In this document: one piece after another, positions 40,278-48,093 of the stretch
Position numbering within the stretch: position 1 is the stretch's first letter
Layout of the letters: the number at the start of each line of letters is the position of its first letter
Assembly: GCA_016288155.1 (NCBI GenBank)
Contig: JAEEYP010000079.1
Coordinates: 1 to 50,788, forward strand
Direction: 5' to 3'
Length of the DNA: 50,788 nucleotides
From: Clostridiales bacterium
GTDB taxonomy: Bacteria > Bacillota > Clostridia > Oscillospirales > CAG-272
The notes under the pieces: generated by a model
Databases searched by the model: none
The model's input: only the letters and a program-made list of their open reading frames with translations
Told to the model about the DNA's origin: nothing
Position numbers and translations under genes: made by a program

Positions 40278-42695
40278 TTACGTTCCGGAGAGAACTTTCT
40301 TCATCGCTTCGTTCTGAAGCTTATAGAGCTTGTAGTATACGCCCTTCTTCGCAAGGAGCTCCTGCGGCGTGCCTTCCTCGGCGATCTCGCCGTTCTCGAT
40401 GGCGAACAGGTAATTGCAGTCCTTCAGCGTAGAGAGACGGTGCGCGATGGAGATCGTCGTGCGTCCCTTGACCAGCTTCGCGAGCGCGTCGCCGATCAGA
40501 CGCTCCGTCTCCGTGTCCATGGCGGCCGTCGCCTCGTCGAGGATGAGGAGCGTCGGCGACATGAGCAGCGCGCGCGCGATGGAGATGCGCTGCTTCTCGC
40601 CGCCGGACAGCGAACGGCTGCCGATGCCGACGTCCGTCTCATAGCCCTGCGGGAGCTGTTCGATAAAATCGTGCGCGTTCGCGGCGCGCGCCGCGGCGAT
40701 GACCTCCGCCATCGTCGCCTCCGGGCGGGCGTAGCGGATGTTCTCCGCGATCGTCCCGCGGAAGAGGAAGATCTCCTGCGAAACGATGGCGACGTTCCGC
40801 CTCAGCACGTCCGTGCGGATCTTCTTGACGTCCACACCGTCGATGATGATCGCGCCGGACACGACGTCGTACATGCGCGTGATCAGATTCACGATGGTGC
40901 TCTTGCCGCTCCCCGTGTGTCCGACGAGGCCGACGTTGTCGCCCGCGTGGATCTTGATGTTCATGTTCTTGAGGATCTGGCGGTTCGGATTGTAGTGGAA
41001 GTTCACGTCGCGGAACTCGATGTCCCCGCGGATCTGACCGATATCGACGGCGTCCGCCGCGTCGGAGATATCCGATTTCGCGTCAAGCACCTGCAGCATG
41101 CGCTGCGCGCAGTTGATCGCGTTCGTGAGCGTGTCGGTGAAGTTGATGAAATACTGGATCGGGCCGAAGATCATGCCGACGTAGCCGAGGTACGCGGAAA
41201 ACTCGCCGTACGTCATCGCCTTATCCATGACGAGCATGCCGCCGTAGCCCCACACCGCGCGGGAGGAGACGCTCATGAGCAAAATGAGCATCGGGAAGAT
41301 CGACAGGGAGATGAGGTTCGTTTTCAGGTTCACCTCGTAGACCCGTTCGGAAACGCGGAGGAATCGGCTACTCTCCTCCGCCTCCTTGGCGAACGCCTTC
41401 ACGACGCGGATCCCGCTCAGCGAGTCGCTGAGCACGGAGTTCATCGCGGTGCTCGCTCTCCACTGTCTCGTGTACTGCTTCCACATCTTGGGGAGCATGA
41501 ATTTGAAGACGATCACGACGAGCGGGACGGGGATGAAGACGAGCAGCGTCAGCTTCCAGTTCAGGATGAACAAGAACACCGTCAGACCGATCAGGATGAT
41601 GAGATTGGAAACGAGCGACGGGATCTGGTTCACGAAGAAGCTGGCGACGGTCGGCGCGTCGTAATCGACGCGGTTGATCAGGTTGCCCGTCGAATACTTA
41701 TTGAAGAAGGACATCGACAGATGCTGCATGGAGGAGAAGATGTCCTGCTTCATGTTCTTGACGACGCGGTTGTCGATGCGCGTCAGGGTACGCCCCGAGA
41801 TGATGCTGTTGGCGAGCGAGAGGAGCGCGAGCCCGAAGATCGCCGACAGGACGAGGATCAGCCAGCCCGTGGTGTGCAGATCGCCCTCCGGGACGATCAC
41901 GCGGTCGTACAGGATCGTGCCGCTGAGGATCGGGTTGACGAGCGAGATGGCGTTGGAGATCGCCATGCAGGCGAAGATAACGAGGAAGAATTTTTTGTGC
42001 GGGGCGAAGTACGAGAACATCCGCTTGAAAAGCGTGCTGCGATCGACGCAGAACGTGCAGACCTTCCGCTTCTGATCCTCGTACACTCTGCCGCACTTCG
42101 GGCAGCGCGCGTTGAACTGCTCGAAGATCGGGTCGTCCTCCCGGACCTCCTCGCCGCGCTCCAGCCGGTCGACGATCTCGTTGAAAGCGTACAGCCGCTG
42201 CTTGCAGGAGTTCGTACAGTACGCGGCGATGAACGCTACACCGTCCTTGATCCACGGATCGAGGATCTTTTTCTTCTCCTCGTCGCTCTTTCCTTCCGTG
42301 TCCGGCGCCGGCTCGGTGTGCTGCTGATACACCACGCGGACGGAGGAAACGAACGCGTCGACGGCGGGATCGGTGAACAGCGTCAGATCGAGCGCGTTGA
42401 CCATCGTGACGGAGGAAGCGCGCATATGCAGATCCGAAGACAGTATGTCGCCGAGCGTCTTCTTGTGCTTTTTGCGGCGCAGCTCTTCGTCGCTCAGCTC
42501 GCTGCGGATCGTATCCGGGTCGCCGAGCAGGCGGATCATTTCGTGACGCGCCTTGTCGTAAACGAGCCAGCTCTCGCCGAATTGTCCGTCAAAGTCCAGA
42601 TCCAGACGGATCGCGATCGTCATCTCCGCCGGATCTCTGTCCTTTGCCCGGAGCGCGGCTTCAGCCGCCGCGCTGAACGTATCAAGGGGAAGCAT
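40278..42695 (-). CDS. ABC exporter with N-terminal domain and zinc ribbon (805 residues)
   Basis: First gene of the DUF1854 exporter unit. Residues about 1-190 form an N-terminal region of unknown fold. A cysteine cluster follows (CTNSC about 145-150, then CPKCGRVYEDQKRKVCTFC about 190-210). The ABC membrane domain (about 225-520) and a complete ATPase domain come last: Walker A GHTGSGKST, signature LSGGEKQR, Walker B LLILDEATAAMD, H-loop SIAHRLST. AGGAGG precedes the ATG. It differs from the 745-residue partner in its front domain, but both share the zinc-ribbon position, which is unusual for ABC exporters. The substrate is unknown. Confidence 0.9.
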   Translation of the reverse strand: MLPLDTFSAAAEAALRAKDRDPAEMTIAIRLDLDFDGQFGESWLVYDKARHEMIRLLGDPDTIRSELSDEELRRKKHKKTLGDILSSDLHMRASSVTMVNALDLTLFTDPAVDAFVSSVRVVYQQHTEPAPDTEGKSDEEKKKILDPWIKDGVAFIAAYCTNSCKQRLYAFNEIVDRLERGEEVREDDPIFEQFNARCPKCGRVYEDQKRKVCTFCVDRSTLFKRMFSYFAPHKKFFLVIFACMAISNAISLVNPILSGTILYDRVIVPEGDLHTTGWLILVLSAIFGLALLSLANSIISGRTLTRIDNRVVKNMKQDIFSSMQHLSMSFFNKYSTGNLINRVDYDAPTVASFFVNQIPSLVSNLIILIGLTVFLFILNWKLTLLVFIPVPLVVIVFKFMLPKMWKQYTRQWRASTAMNSVLSDSLSGIRVVKAFAKEAEESSRFLRVSERVYEVNLKTNLISLSIFPMLILLMSVSSRAVWGYGGMLVMDKAMTYGEFSAYLGYVGMIFGPIQYFINFTDTLTNAINCAQRMLQVLDAKSDISDAADAVDIGQIRGDIEFRDVNFHYNPNRQILKNMNIKIHAGDNVGLVGHTGSGKSTIVNLITRMYDVVSGAIIIDGVDVKKIRTDVLRRNVAIVSQEIFLFRGTIAENIRYARPEATMAEVIAAARAANAHDFIEQLPQGYETDVGIGSRSLSGGEKQRISIARALLMSPTLLILDEATAAMDTETERLIGDALAKLVKGRTTISIAHRLSTLKDCNYLFAIENGEIAEEGTPQELLAKKGVYYKLYKLQNEAMKKVLSGT

Positions 42696-42758
42696 ACCGT
42701 CCCTCCTGCCTTATGATCGAAAATTTACCCGCCCCCGGCGGATACCCGCTGTTTCTAC

Positions 42759-42787
42759 TTTTCAAACGAGGAAAAACATGTTATAAT
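42759..42787 (+). promoter_or_regulatory. Probable promoter of the 116-residue protein gene
   Basis: TTTTCA, 17 bases, TATAAT. It would give a leader of about 140 bases. A weaker alternative (TTGCCA, 16 bases, TATGCT) lies nearer the gene. No clear minus-strand promoter for the exporter unit was found in this 239-base gap. Confidence 0.5.
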
Positions 42788-42851
42788 GTAGTGACCGCAC
42801 GGAAAACGGGAAGCGCGCGGCGCATGCCGGGGTCTGCAATATGATAGCACA

Positions 42852-42922
42852 TTCCCGGAAATAGTCAACCCAATTTGCCACATTCGTTGAATTTCGTATG
42901 CTTGCACAAAACATTCCGGGAA
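42852..42922 (+). repeat. Inverted repeat in the leader of the 116-residue protein gene
   Basis: TTCCCGGAA (42852-42860) and TTCCGGGAA (42914-42922) are exact reverse complements and can pair over a 53-base loop. The right arm ends just before the GGAGAG ribosome-binding site. Confidence 0.5.
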
Positions 42923-42934
42923 CGGAGAGAAATC

Positions 42935-43285
42935 ATGAATAAAATACTGCAAAGGATCTTTCGCAGCAAAAATCCGGACAGTCCGCGCTACCGCCGGGAC
43001 ATGGCGCGCCGCCTGGACGGGAGAGCGCTGAAGTGCGTTCTGGAGAAAAAAGAGGACGGCGTCGAGGAGGTCATCGGGCACGACGGCTCCCTCATCGTGA
43101 AGGACGGCGAATTCCTCGTTTACGCCAGCATGGACGTGCTCCTGCGCACACGGGTCGAGGATCTCTCGGCATGGGAGCTTCTGTCACTGGAGGGCGTCGT
43201 CATCACGGCGCCGGATCTCGAACACGGCGGCCGGGTGCGCAGCCTCGTCGCCTACTACAAATACTGGCGGAAACTGCAGGAATGA
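42935..43285 (+). CDS. Conserved-looking 116-residue protein of unknown function
   Basis: The ATG at 42935 is preceded by CGGAGAG. The product has a basic N-terminus (KILQRIFRSKNP), then a compact alpha/beta region with VEEVIGHDGSLIVKDGEFLV (about 46-65), the striking LSAWELLSLEGVVITAPDLE (about 80-99) and a C-terminal YYKYWRKLQ. There is no signal peptide or membrane helix. I do not know its function. It is divergent from the DUF1854 exporter unit and upstream of the next exporter pair, so it may be an accessory of either. Confidence 0.75.
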   Translation: MNKILQRIFRSKNPDSPRYRRDMARRLDGRALKCVLEKKEDGVEEVIGHDGSLIVKDGEFLVYASMDVLLRTRVEDLSAWELLSLEGVVITAPDLEHGGRVRSLVAYYKYWRKLQE

Positions 43286-43429
43286 GCGCCGCGGAGACGC
43301 GTTTTCCCTCTTCGCGGTAACTGTACCACATTCCGTCCGCTTTGTCAATACGTTGCGAAAAAAACGTATGTTATTTTCTCAGCCTGCGTCCCGCGGCGCG
43401 CCCGCCGCGGGGCAGAAAGGATCGGATCC

Positions 43430-45157
43430 GTGAAAAGACTTCTTCCCTATTTGAAGGGTTACGGCAGGGACTGCGTGCTCGGCCCGCTCTTCAAACTGTT
43501 TGAGGCGGTGCTGGAGCTCCTCGTTCCGCTCGTCGTCGCCCGCGTCATCGACACCGGGATCCGGGGCGGGGACCGCGCGTACGTCGTGCGCGCCTGCCTG
43601 CTCCTTATGCTGATCGGGCTCGTCGGGCTCGGCTTCTCCGTGACGGCGCAGTACTTCGCCGCGCGCGCCGCGGTCGGCTTTGCCGCGCGCCTACGCCACG
43701 CGCTTTTCGCCCATCTCGGACAGCTTTCCTACGCGGAGCAGGACCGGCTCGGCACCTCCGCCATGATCACGCGCATGACGAGCGACGTAAACCAGATCCA
43801 GAACGGCGTCAACCTGACGCTGCGGCTCCTTCTGCGCTCGCCCTTCGTCGTTTTCGGCGCGATGATCATGGCGTTCACCGTCGACGCGCGCAGCGCGCTC
43901 CTCTTCGTCGGGACGATCCCCGTGCTCGCCGCCGTCGTGTTCGGCATCATGCTCGTCACCATCCCGCTGTACCGGCGCGTGCAGTCCTCGCTCGACCGCG
44001 TCGTGAAAGCCGCGCGGGAGAACCTGAGCGGCGTCCGCGTGCTCCGCGCCTTCCGCCGGGAGGAGGAGGAGATCCGCTCCTTCCAAAAACACAGCGAAAC
44101 GCTCGACGCCGACCAGCGCTTCGTCGGGCGCATCTCCGCGCTCATGAACCCGCTGACGTACGTGCTCGTGAACCTCGCCGTCGTACTGCTGCTCCGCACC
44201 GGCGCGCTCCGCATCGAGGCGGGGCTTCTGACGCAGGGCGCGCTGATCGCGCTGTACAACTACATGTCGCAGATCCTCGCCGAGCTCGTCAAGACGGCGA
44301 ATCTCATCATCACGCTGACGAGATCGGCCGCCAGCGCGAAGCGCGCGGCACAGACGCTCGCTCTGCCGACCGGGATGCCGGAGCATCCGGAGATCTCCCG
44401 CGAGCGGCAGAACGGCGACGCCGTCCGCTTCACCGGCGTCACGCTCCGGTATCACGAGGGCGGCGAGGCGGCGCTCACGGGCATCGATCTCTCCGCGCGT
44501 CCCGGCGAGACGGTCGGCATCATCGGCGGGACGGGGAGCGGCAAATCCTCGCTCGTCAATCTCATCCCGCGCTTTTACGACGTCACGGACGGAAGCGTCA
44601 CGGTGGACGGCGTCGACGTGCGCGCATGGGATCCGTCGGCGCTGCGCCGGCGCATCGGCGTCGTGCCGCAGAACGCCGTGCTCTTTCGCGGCACGATCCG
44701 GGACAATCTCCGCTGGGGCGCCCCGGACGCGACGGAAGAGGAGATGCGCGAGGCGCTCGCGCTCGCGCAGGCGGCGGAGATCGTCGACGGAAAGCCCGGC
44801 GGGTTGGACTATATGATCGAACAGGGAGGGCTCAACCTCTCCGGCGGACAGCGCCAGCGGCTGACGATCGCCCGGGCGCTCGTACGCCGTCCGGAGATCC
44901 TCATCCTCGACGACAGCGCGTCCGCGCTCGATTTCGCTACGGACGCCGCGCTCCGGCAGGCGCTGCGCACCCTCACGGACACGACCGTGTTCATCGTTTC
45001 CCAGCGCACCTCCTCCATCGCGCACGCGGATAAGATCGTAGTCCTCGAGGACGGACGCGCGCGGGACTGCGGAAGCCACGCGGAGCTGCTCGCGCGCTGT
45101 CCCGTATACCGGGAGATCTACGATTCCCAGTTCAAAAAGGAGGCGGATGCGTCGTGA
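43430..45157 (+). CDS. ABC exporter half, degenerate-site subunit of a heterodimer
   Basis: A 575-residue half exporter starting at GTG (43430, after AAAGGA). Six membrane helices lie at about 15-300 and the ATPase domain at about 325-570. Walker A is GGTGSGKSS and the signature LSGGQRQR is normal, but Walker B reads ILILDDSASALD, with Asp495 where the catalytic glutamate should be. This is the usual mark of the inactive-site subunit in heterodimeric exporters such as BmrCD or LmrCD. It overlaps the next gene by four bases (GTGA). Substrates of such pairs include drugs, peptides and lipids; none can be chosen here. Confidence 0.93.
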   Translation: MKRLLPYLKGYGRDCVLGPLFKLFEAVLELLVPLVVARVIDTGIRGGDRAYVVRACLLLMLIGLVGLGFSVTAQYFAARAAVGFAARLRHALFAHLGQLSYAEQDRLGTSAMITRMTSDVNQIQNGVNLTLRLLLRSPFVVFGAMIMAFTVDARSALLFVGTIPVLAAVVFGIMLVTIPLYRRVQSSLDRVVKAARENLSGVRVLRAFRREEEEIRSFQKHSETLDADQRFVGRISALMNPLTYVLVNLAVVLLLRTGALRIEAGLLTQGALIALYNYMSQILAELVKTANLIITLTRSAASAKRAAQTLALPTGMPEHPEISRERQNGDAVRFTGVTLRYHEGGEAALTGIDLSARPGETVGIIGGTGSGKSSLVNLIPRFYDVTDGSVTVDGVDVRAWDPSALRRRIGVVPQNAVLFRGTIRDNLRWGAPDATEEEMREALALAQAAEIVDGKPGGLDYMIEQGGLNLSGGQRQRLTIARALVRRPEILILDDSASALDFATDAALRQALRTLTDTTVFIVSQRTSSIAHADKIVVLEDGRARDCGSHAELLARCPVYREIYDSQFKKEADAS

Positions 45158-46917
45158 ATCCTTCCTCTCGTGACAACGGCGCCCAGCGGCGGCAGACGGT
45201 GCGGCAGGTGCTGGCGCACATCCGCCGCTACCGGCTCCCGCTCGCCGTCTCCGTGCTCCTCGCGCTCGTCTCCGTCGCCCAGACGCTGTACATCCCGCTC
45301 CTGATCGGCGACGCCGTCGACTGTGCCGTCGGCGCCGGCGCGGTGGATTTCTCCCGCCTCGCTCCGCTGCTTTTGAGGATCGCGCTGTGCGCCGCGTGCG
45401 CCGCGCTCGCGCAGTGGTGCATGAGCGTGCTCAACAACCGCATCGTCTTCCACGTCGTGCGGGACGTGCGCGTCGAGGCGTTCACGCACGTCCAGTCCCT
45501 GCCGCTTTCCTATCTGGACGCGCATCCGTCCGGGGCGCTCGTCAGCCGCATCATCACCGACGCGGATCAGTTCGCGGACGGGCTGCTCCTCGGCTTCTCC
45601 CAGCTCTTCACCGGCGTCGTCACGATCCTCGGAACGCTCGTCTTCATGCTGACGATCCATCCGCTCATCACCGCCGCCGTCGTCGTGCTGACGCCCGTTT
45701 CCCTGCTCGTCGCGCGCTTCATCGCGCGGCGGACGTACGGACTTTTCCGCACGCAGTCCGAGATCCGCGCCGAGGAGACGGCGCTCGTCGACGAGGCGCT
45801 CGCCGGACAGAAAACGATCGCCGCCTTCTCCCATGAAGAAGCGACGCTCGCGCAGTTCGACGGGATCAACGACCGGCTCGAAAAATGCGCCCGCGGCGCG
45901 ACCTTCTTCTCTTCCCTCGTCAATCCGTCCACGCGCTTCGTAAACAGCCTCGTGTACGCCGCCGTCGCCCTCACCGGAGCGCTCGCCGTCATCGGCGGGA
46001 CGCTGACGGTCGGCGGGCTGTCGTGCTTTCTCAGCTACGCGGCGCAGTACGCGAAGCCCTTCAACGAGATCTCCGGCGTCATAACGGAACTCCAGAACGC
46101 GCTCGCCTGCGCCGCCCGGCTCTTCGCGCTGACAAAAGAACCGGCGCAGATCCCGGACGCGCCGGATGCCGCGCGTCTCGCCGACGTGCGGGGAGAGGTC
46201 GCCGTGGAGGACGTTTCCTTCTCTTACACGCCGGACCGCCCGCTCATCCGGGATTTCCGCCTCCGCGTGAAGCCCGGTCAGCGCGTCGCCATCGTCGGTC
46301 CGACCGGATGCGGCAAGACGACGATGATCAATCTTCTCATGCGGTTCTACGATCCGGACAGCGGCGCCATCCTCGTCGAGGGGCGGGACATCCGCACCGT
46401 GACGCGCCAAAGCCTGCGCGAGAATTACGGAATGGTCCTCCAGGAGACGTGGCTGCGTTCCGGCACGGTGCGGGAGAACATCACGCTCGGCTGCCCGGAC
46501 GCGACGGACGAAGAGATTGCGGCGGCCGCCGCCGCCTCCCACGCGGACGGCTTCATCCGCCGTCTCCCCGCCGGGTACGACACCGTCGTCGGCGAGGGGG
46601 GCGTCTCCCTCTCGCAGGGACAAAAGCAGCTGCTCTGCATCGCCCGCGTCATGCTGGCGCTTCCCCCGATGCTGATCCTCGACGAGGCGACCTCCTCCAT
46701 CGATACGCTGACCGAAGCGAGGATCCAGGCGGCGTTTATGAAGATGATGGAGGGACGCACGAGTTTCATCGTGGCGCACCGCCTTTCCACGATCCGCGAA
46801 GCGGACGTGATCCTCGTCATGAAGGAGGGGAACGTCGTCGAGCAGGGGACGCACGGCGAGCTCCTCGCCCGCGGCGGGTTCTACGCCTCGCTGTACAACA
46901 GCCAGTTCGCCCCGTGA
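45154..46917 (+). CDS. ABC exporter half, catalytic subunit of a heterodimer
   Basis: A 587-residue partner of the preceding subunit. The membrane domain is at about 20-320 and the ATPase at about 345-585. Walker A is GPTGCGKTT, Walker B MLILDEATSSID with the catalytic Glu511, and the H-loop VAHRLST. The signature is LSQGQKQL rather than LSGGQ, again typical of asymmetric pairs: this altered signature pairs with the Walker sites of the other half. The start is a GTG overlapping the upstream stop codon. Confidence 0.93.
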   Translation: MNPSSRDNGAQRRQTVRQVLAHIRRYRLPLAVSVLLALVSVAQTLYIPLLIGDAVDCAVGAGAVDFSRLAPLLLRIALCAACAALAQWCMSVLNNRIVFHVVRDVRVEAFTHVQSLPLSYLDAHPSGALVSRIITDADQFADGLLLGFSQLFTGVVTILGTLVFMLTIHPLITAAVVVLTPVSLLVARFIARRTYGLFRTQSEIRAEETALVDEALAGQKTIAAFSHEEATLAQFDGINDRLEKCARGATFFSSLVNPSTRFVNSLVYAAVALTGALAVIGGTLTVGGLSCFLSYAAQYAKPFNEISGVITELQNALACAARLFALTKEPAQIPDAPDAARLADVRGEVAVEDVSFSYTPDRPLIRDFRLRVKPGQRVAIVGPTGCGKTTMINLLMRFYDPDSGAILVEGRDIRTVTRQSLRENYGMVLQETWLRSGTVRENITLGCPDATDEEIAAAAAASHADGFIRRLPAGYDTVVGEGGVSLSQGQKQLLCIARVMLALPPMLILDEATSSIDTLTEARIQAAFMKMMEGRTSFIVAHRLSTIREADVILVMKEGNVVEQGTHGELLARGGFYASLYNSQFAP

Positions 46918-46937
46918 GCGCCGTCGGCGCCTCCCCG

Positions 46938-46969
46938 AAAAAAACGTCCCGACCGGGCGGTCGGGACGG
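46938..46969 (-). terminator. Terminator of the SleB-type hydrolase gene
   Basis: On the minus strand, the stem CGTCCCGACCG/CGGTCGGGACG is followed by seven T, 14 bases after the stop codon at 46984. No matching T run exists on the plus strand for the exporter pair. Confidence 0.88.
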
Positions 46970-46983
46970 CGTGCGCCTTCCGT

Positions 46984-47868
46984 TCAGGAATAAAAATCGT
47001 GGCTCTGGATCGTCATGACGTATTCGCAGTTCTGCGGCACCCACAGGCTGCGCGCCAGCGCCGCGTTGATGAAATAAAGGATCTTATCCGAGACGGTATA
47101 TCCCTCAAGGCAGATCTTCGCGGCGATGACGGCCTCGGCGGACGGGACGCAGTAGACCGTCCCGTTCTCCGTGGGCGAAAACTGCGCCACGCCGAAGGAA
47201 TGATCGAAGATCACTTCGTACACCGTGTTCGGGAAGTACGGCGAGCGCACGCGGTTGAGTACGACGTTCCCGACGGCGATCTGCCCGAGGAACGGCTCGA
47301 TCCCCGCCTCCGCGTAGATGATCCGCGACAGCCACAGCACCTCTTCTTCCTTATAGAACTTGTCGCCGGAGGCGATCGGAACGCCCGTCGTCCGCACGTA
47401 GGCGGCGAATTCGTCGGCGTTCCATTCGACCGTACCGCCGAACGCCTTCACCGCGGCGCGCAGCGGGACGTAGGAGGCATTCTTATCCGAGAATACGCCG
47501 GGCGCGCACCAGAGATACCGCCCGTTCGCGCAGATGTACGCGGCGCCGTCCGGCACGGAGAGCGTCAGTCCCTCCGACGTGAAAACGGCGCAGCGCTCCT
47601 TCTCTCTCCATTCGGCGCGGCAGAGCCGTACCTCGGAGGCGAACTCGTGCAGCTCCACGTAGGTCGTATCCTGATACAAAACGGCGCGTCCCGGATAGGG
47701 GACGCCGTTTACGTACAGTCCGACGCGGACGGTGTCCGCTCCGTCCGGCTCGCGCGGCGGCGCCTGCGCGGCGGCGGGGAGCGGCGAGGCGTGCAGCAGC
47801 AGCACGAGGATCTCGGCGAGGATCCCGAGCCTCCATATGCCGCGGCATCGGCGGAAATTCGTTTTCAT
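46984..47868 (-). CDS. SleB-type cell wall hydrolase with copper-amine-oxidase-like domain
   Basis: An exported peptidoglycan hydrolase of 294 residues. A signal peptide (about 1-35, LGILAEILVLLLHASPLP) is followed by a stalk-forming amine-oxidase N-like repeat region (VGLYVNGVPYPGRAVLYQDT and YVPLRAAVKAFGGTVEWN, about 48-160). The C-terminus is a Hydrolase_2/SleB domain (about 178-290: WLSRIIYAEAGIEPFLGQIA with the catalytic-type glutamate, NRVRSPYFP, FGVAQFSP). SleB relatives degrade spore cortex, but this layout is also found in vegetative clostridial wall enzymes, so it does not by itself prove sporulation. Confidence 0.9.
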   Translation of the reverse strand: MKTNFRRCRGIWRLGILAEILVLLLHASPLPAAAQAPPREPDGADTVRVGLYVNGVPYPGRAVLYQDTTYVELHEFASEVRLCRAEWREKERCAVFTSEGLTLSVPDGAAYICANGRYLWCAPGVFSDKNASYVPLRAAVKAFGGTVEWNADEFAAYVRTTGVPIASGDKFYKEEEVLWLSRIIYAEAGIEPFLGQIAVGNVVLNRVRSPYFPNTVYEVIFDHSFGVAQFSPTENGTVYCVPSAEAVIAAKICLEGYTVSDKILYFINAALARSLWVPQNCEYVMTIQSHDFYS

Positions 47869-47947
47869 GCGGTCGGCTCCTTTCCGGCAGATGTTTTTTT
47901 CACGGCGGCCCGTATGCCGTGTACGTTCCTATTTATATGCCGAGTAC

Positions 47948-47976
47948 ATTGTAGCATATGTCGCCGCCGCGTGCAA
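47948..47976 (-). promoter_or_regulatory. Promoter of the SleB-type hydrolase gene
   Basis: On the minus strand, TTGCAC, 17 bases, TACAAT, about 70 bases before the ATG. Confidence 0.78.
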
Positions 47977-48019
47977 CGCACAATTTTTTCCTGCATTTCA
48001 GTTTGTTTACAATAAGGAT

Positions 48020-48048
48020 TTGAATTTTCCCGCCGGGCATACTATAAT
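48020..48048 (+). promoter_or_regulatory. Promoter of the binding-lipoprotein gene at 48094
   Basis: TTGAAT, 17 bases, TATAAT, followed within 10 bases by a Fur-type palindrome. Confidence 0.85.
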
Positions 48049-48057
48049 AATCAATAT

Positions 48058-48070
48058 GATAATCATTATC
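48058..48070 (+). promoter_or_regulatory. Fur-type box
   Basis: GATAATCATTATC is a perfect 6-1-6 palindrome identical in form to Fur-family operators. It covers the predicted transcription start, so metal-dependent repression is likely. The Fur-family regulator at 34955-35371 is a candidate ligand, along with others outside the window. Confidence 0.8.
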
Positions 48071-48093
48071 CTGCTCTGTCTGCGAGGACGATT

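Noticed and set aside
40068-42716. 882-codon plus-strand ORF opposite the 805-residue exporter
   Set aside because: Antisense frame; the minus strand has complete ABC motifs.
43356-43400. Promoter for the heterodimeric exporter pair (TTGTCA ... TATGTT)
   Set aside because: Spacing of 19 bases and a poor -10 box; not convincing enough to list.
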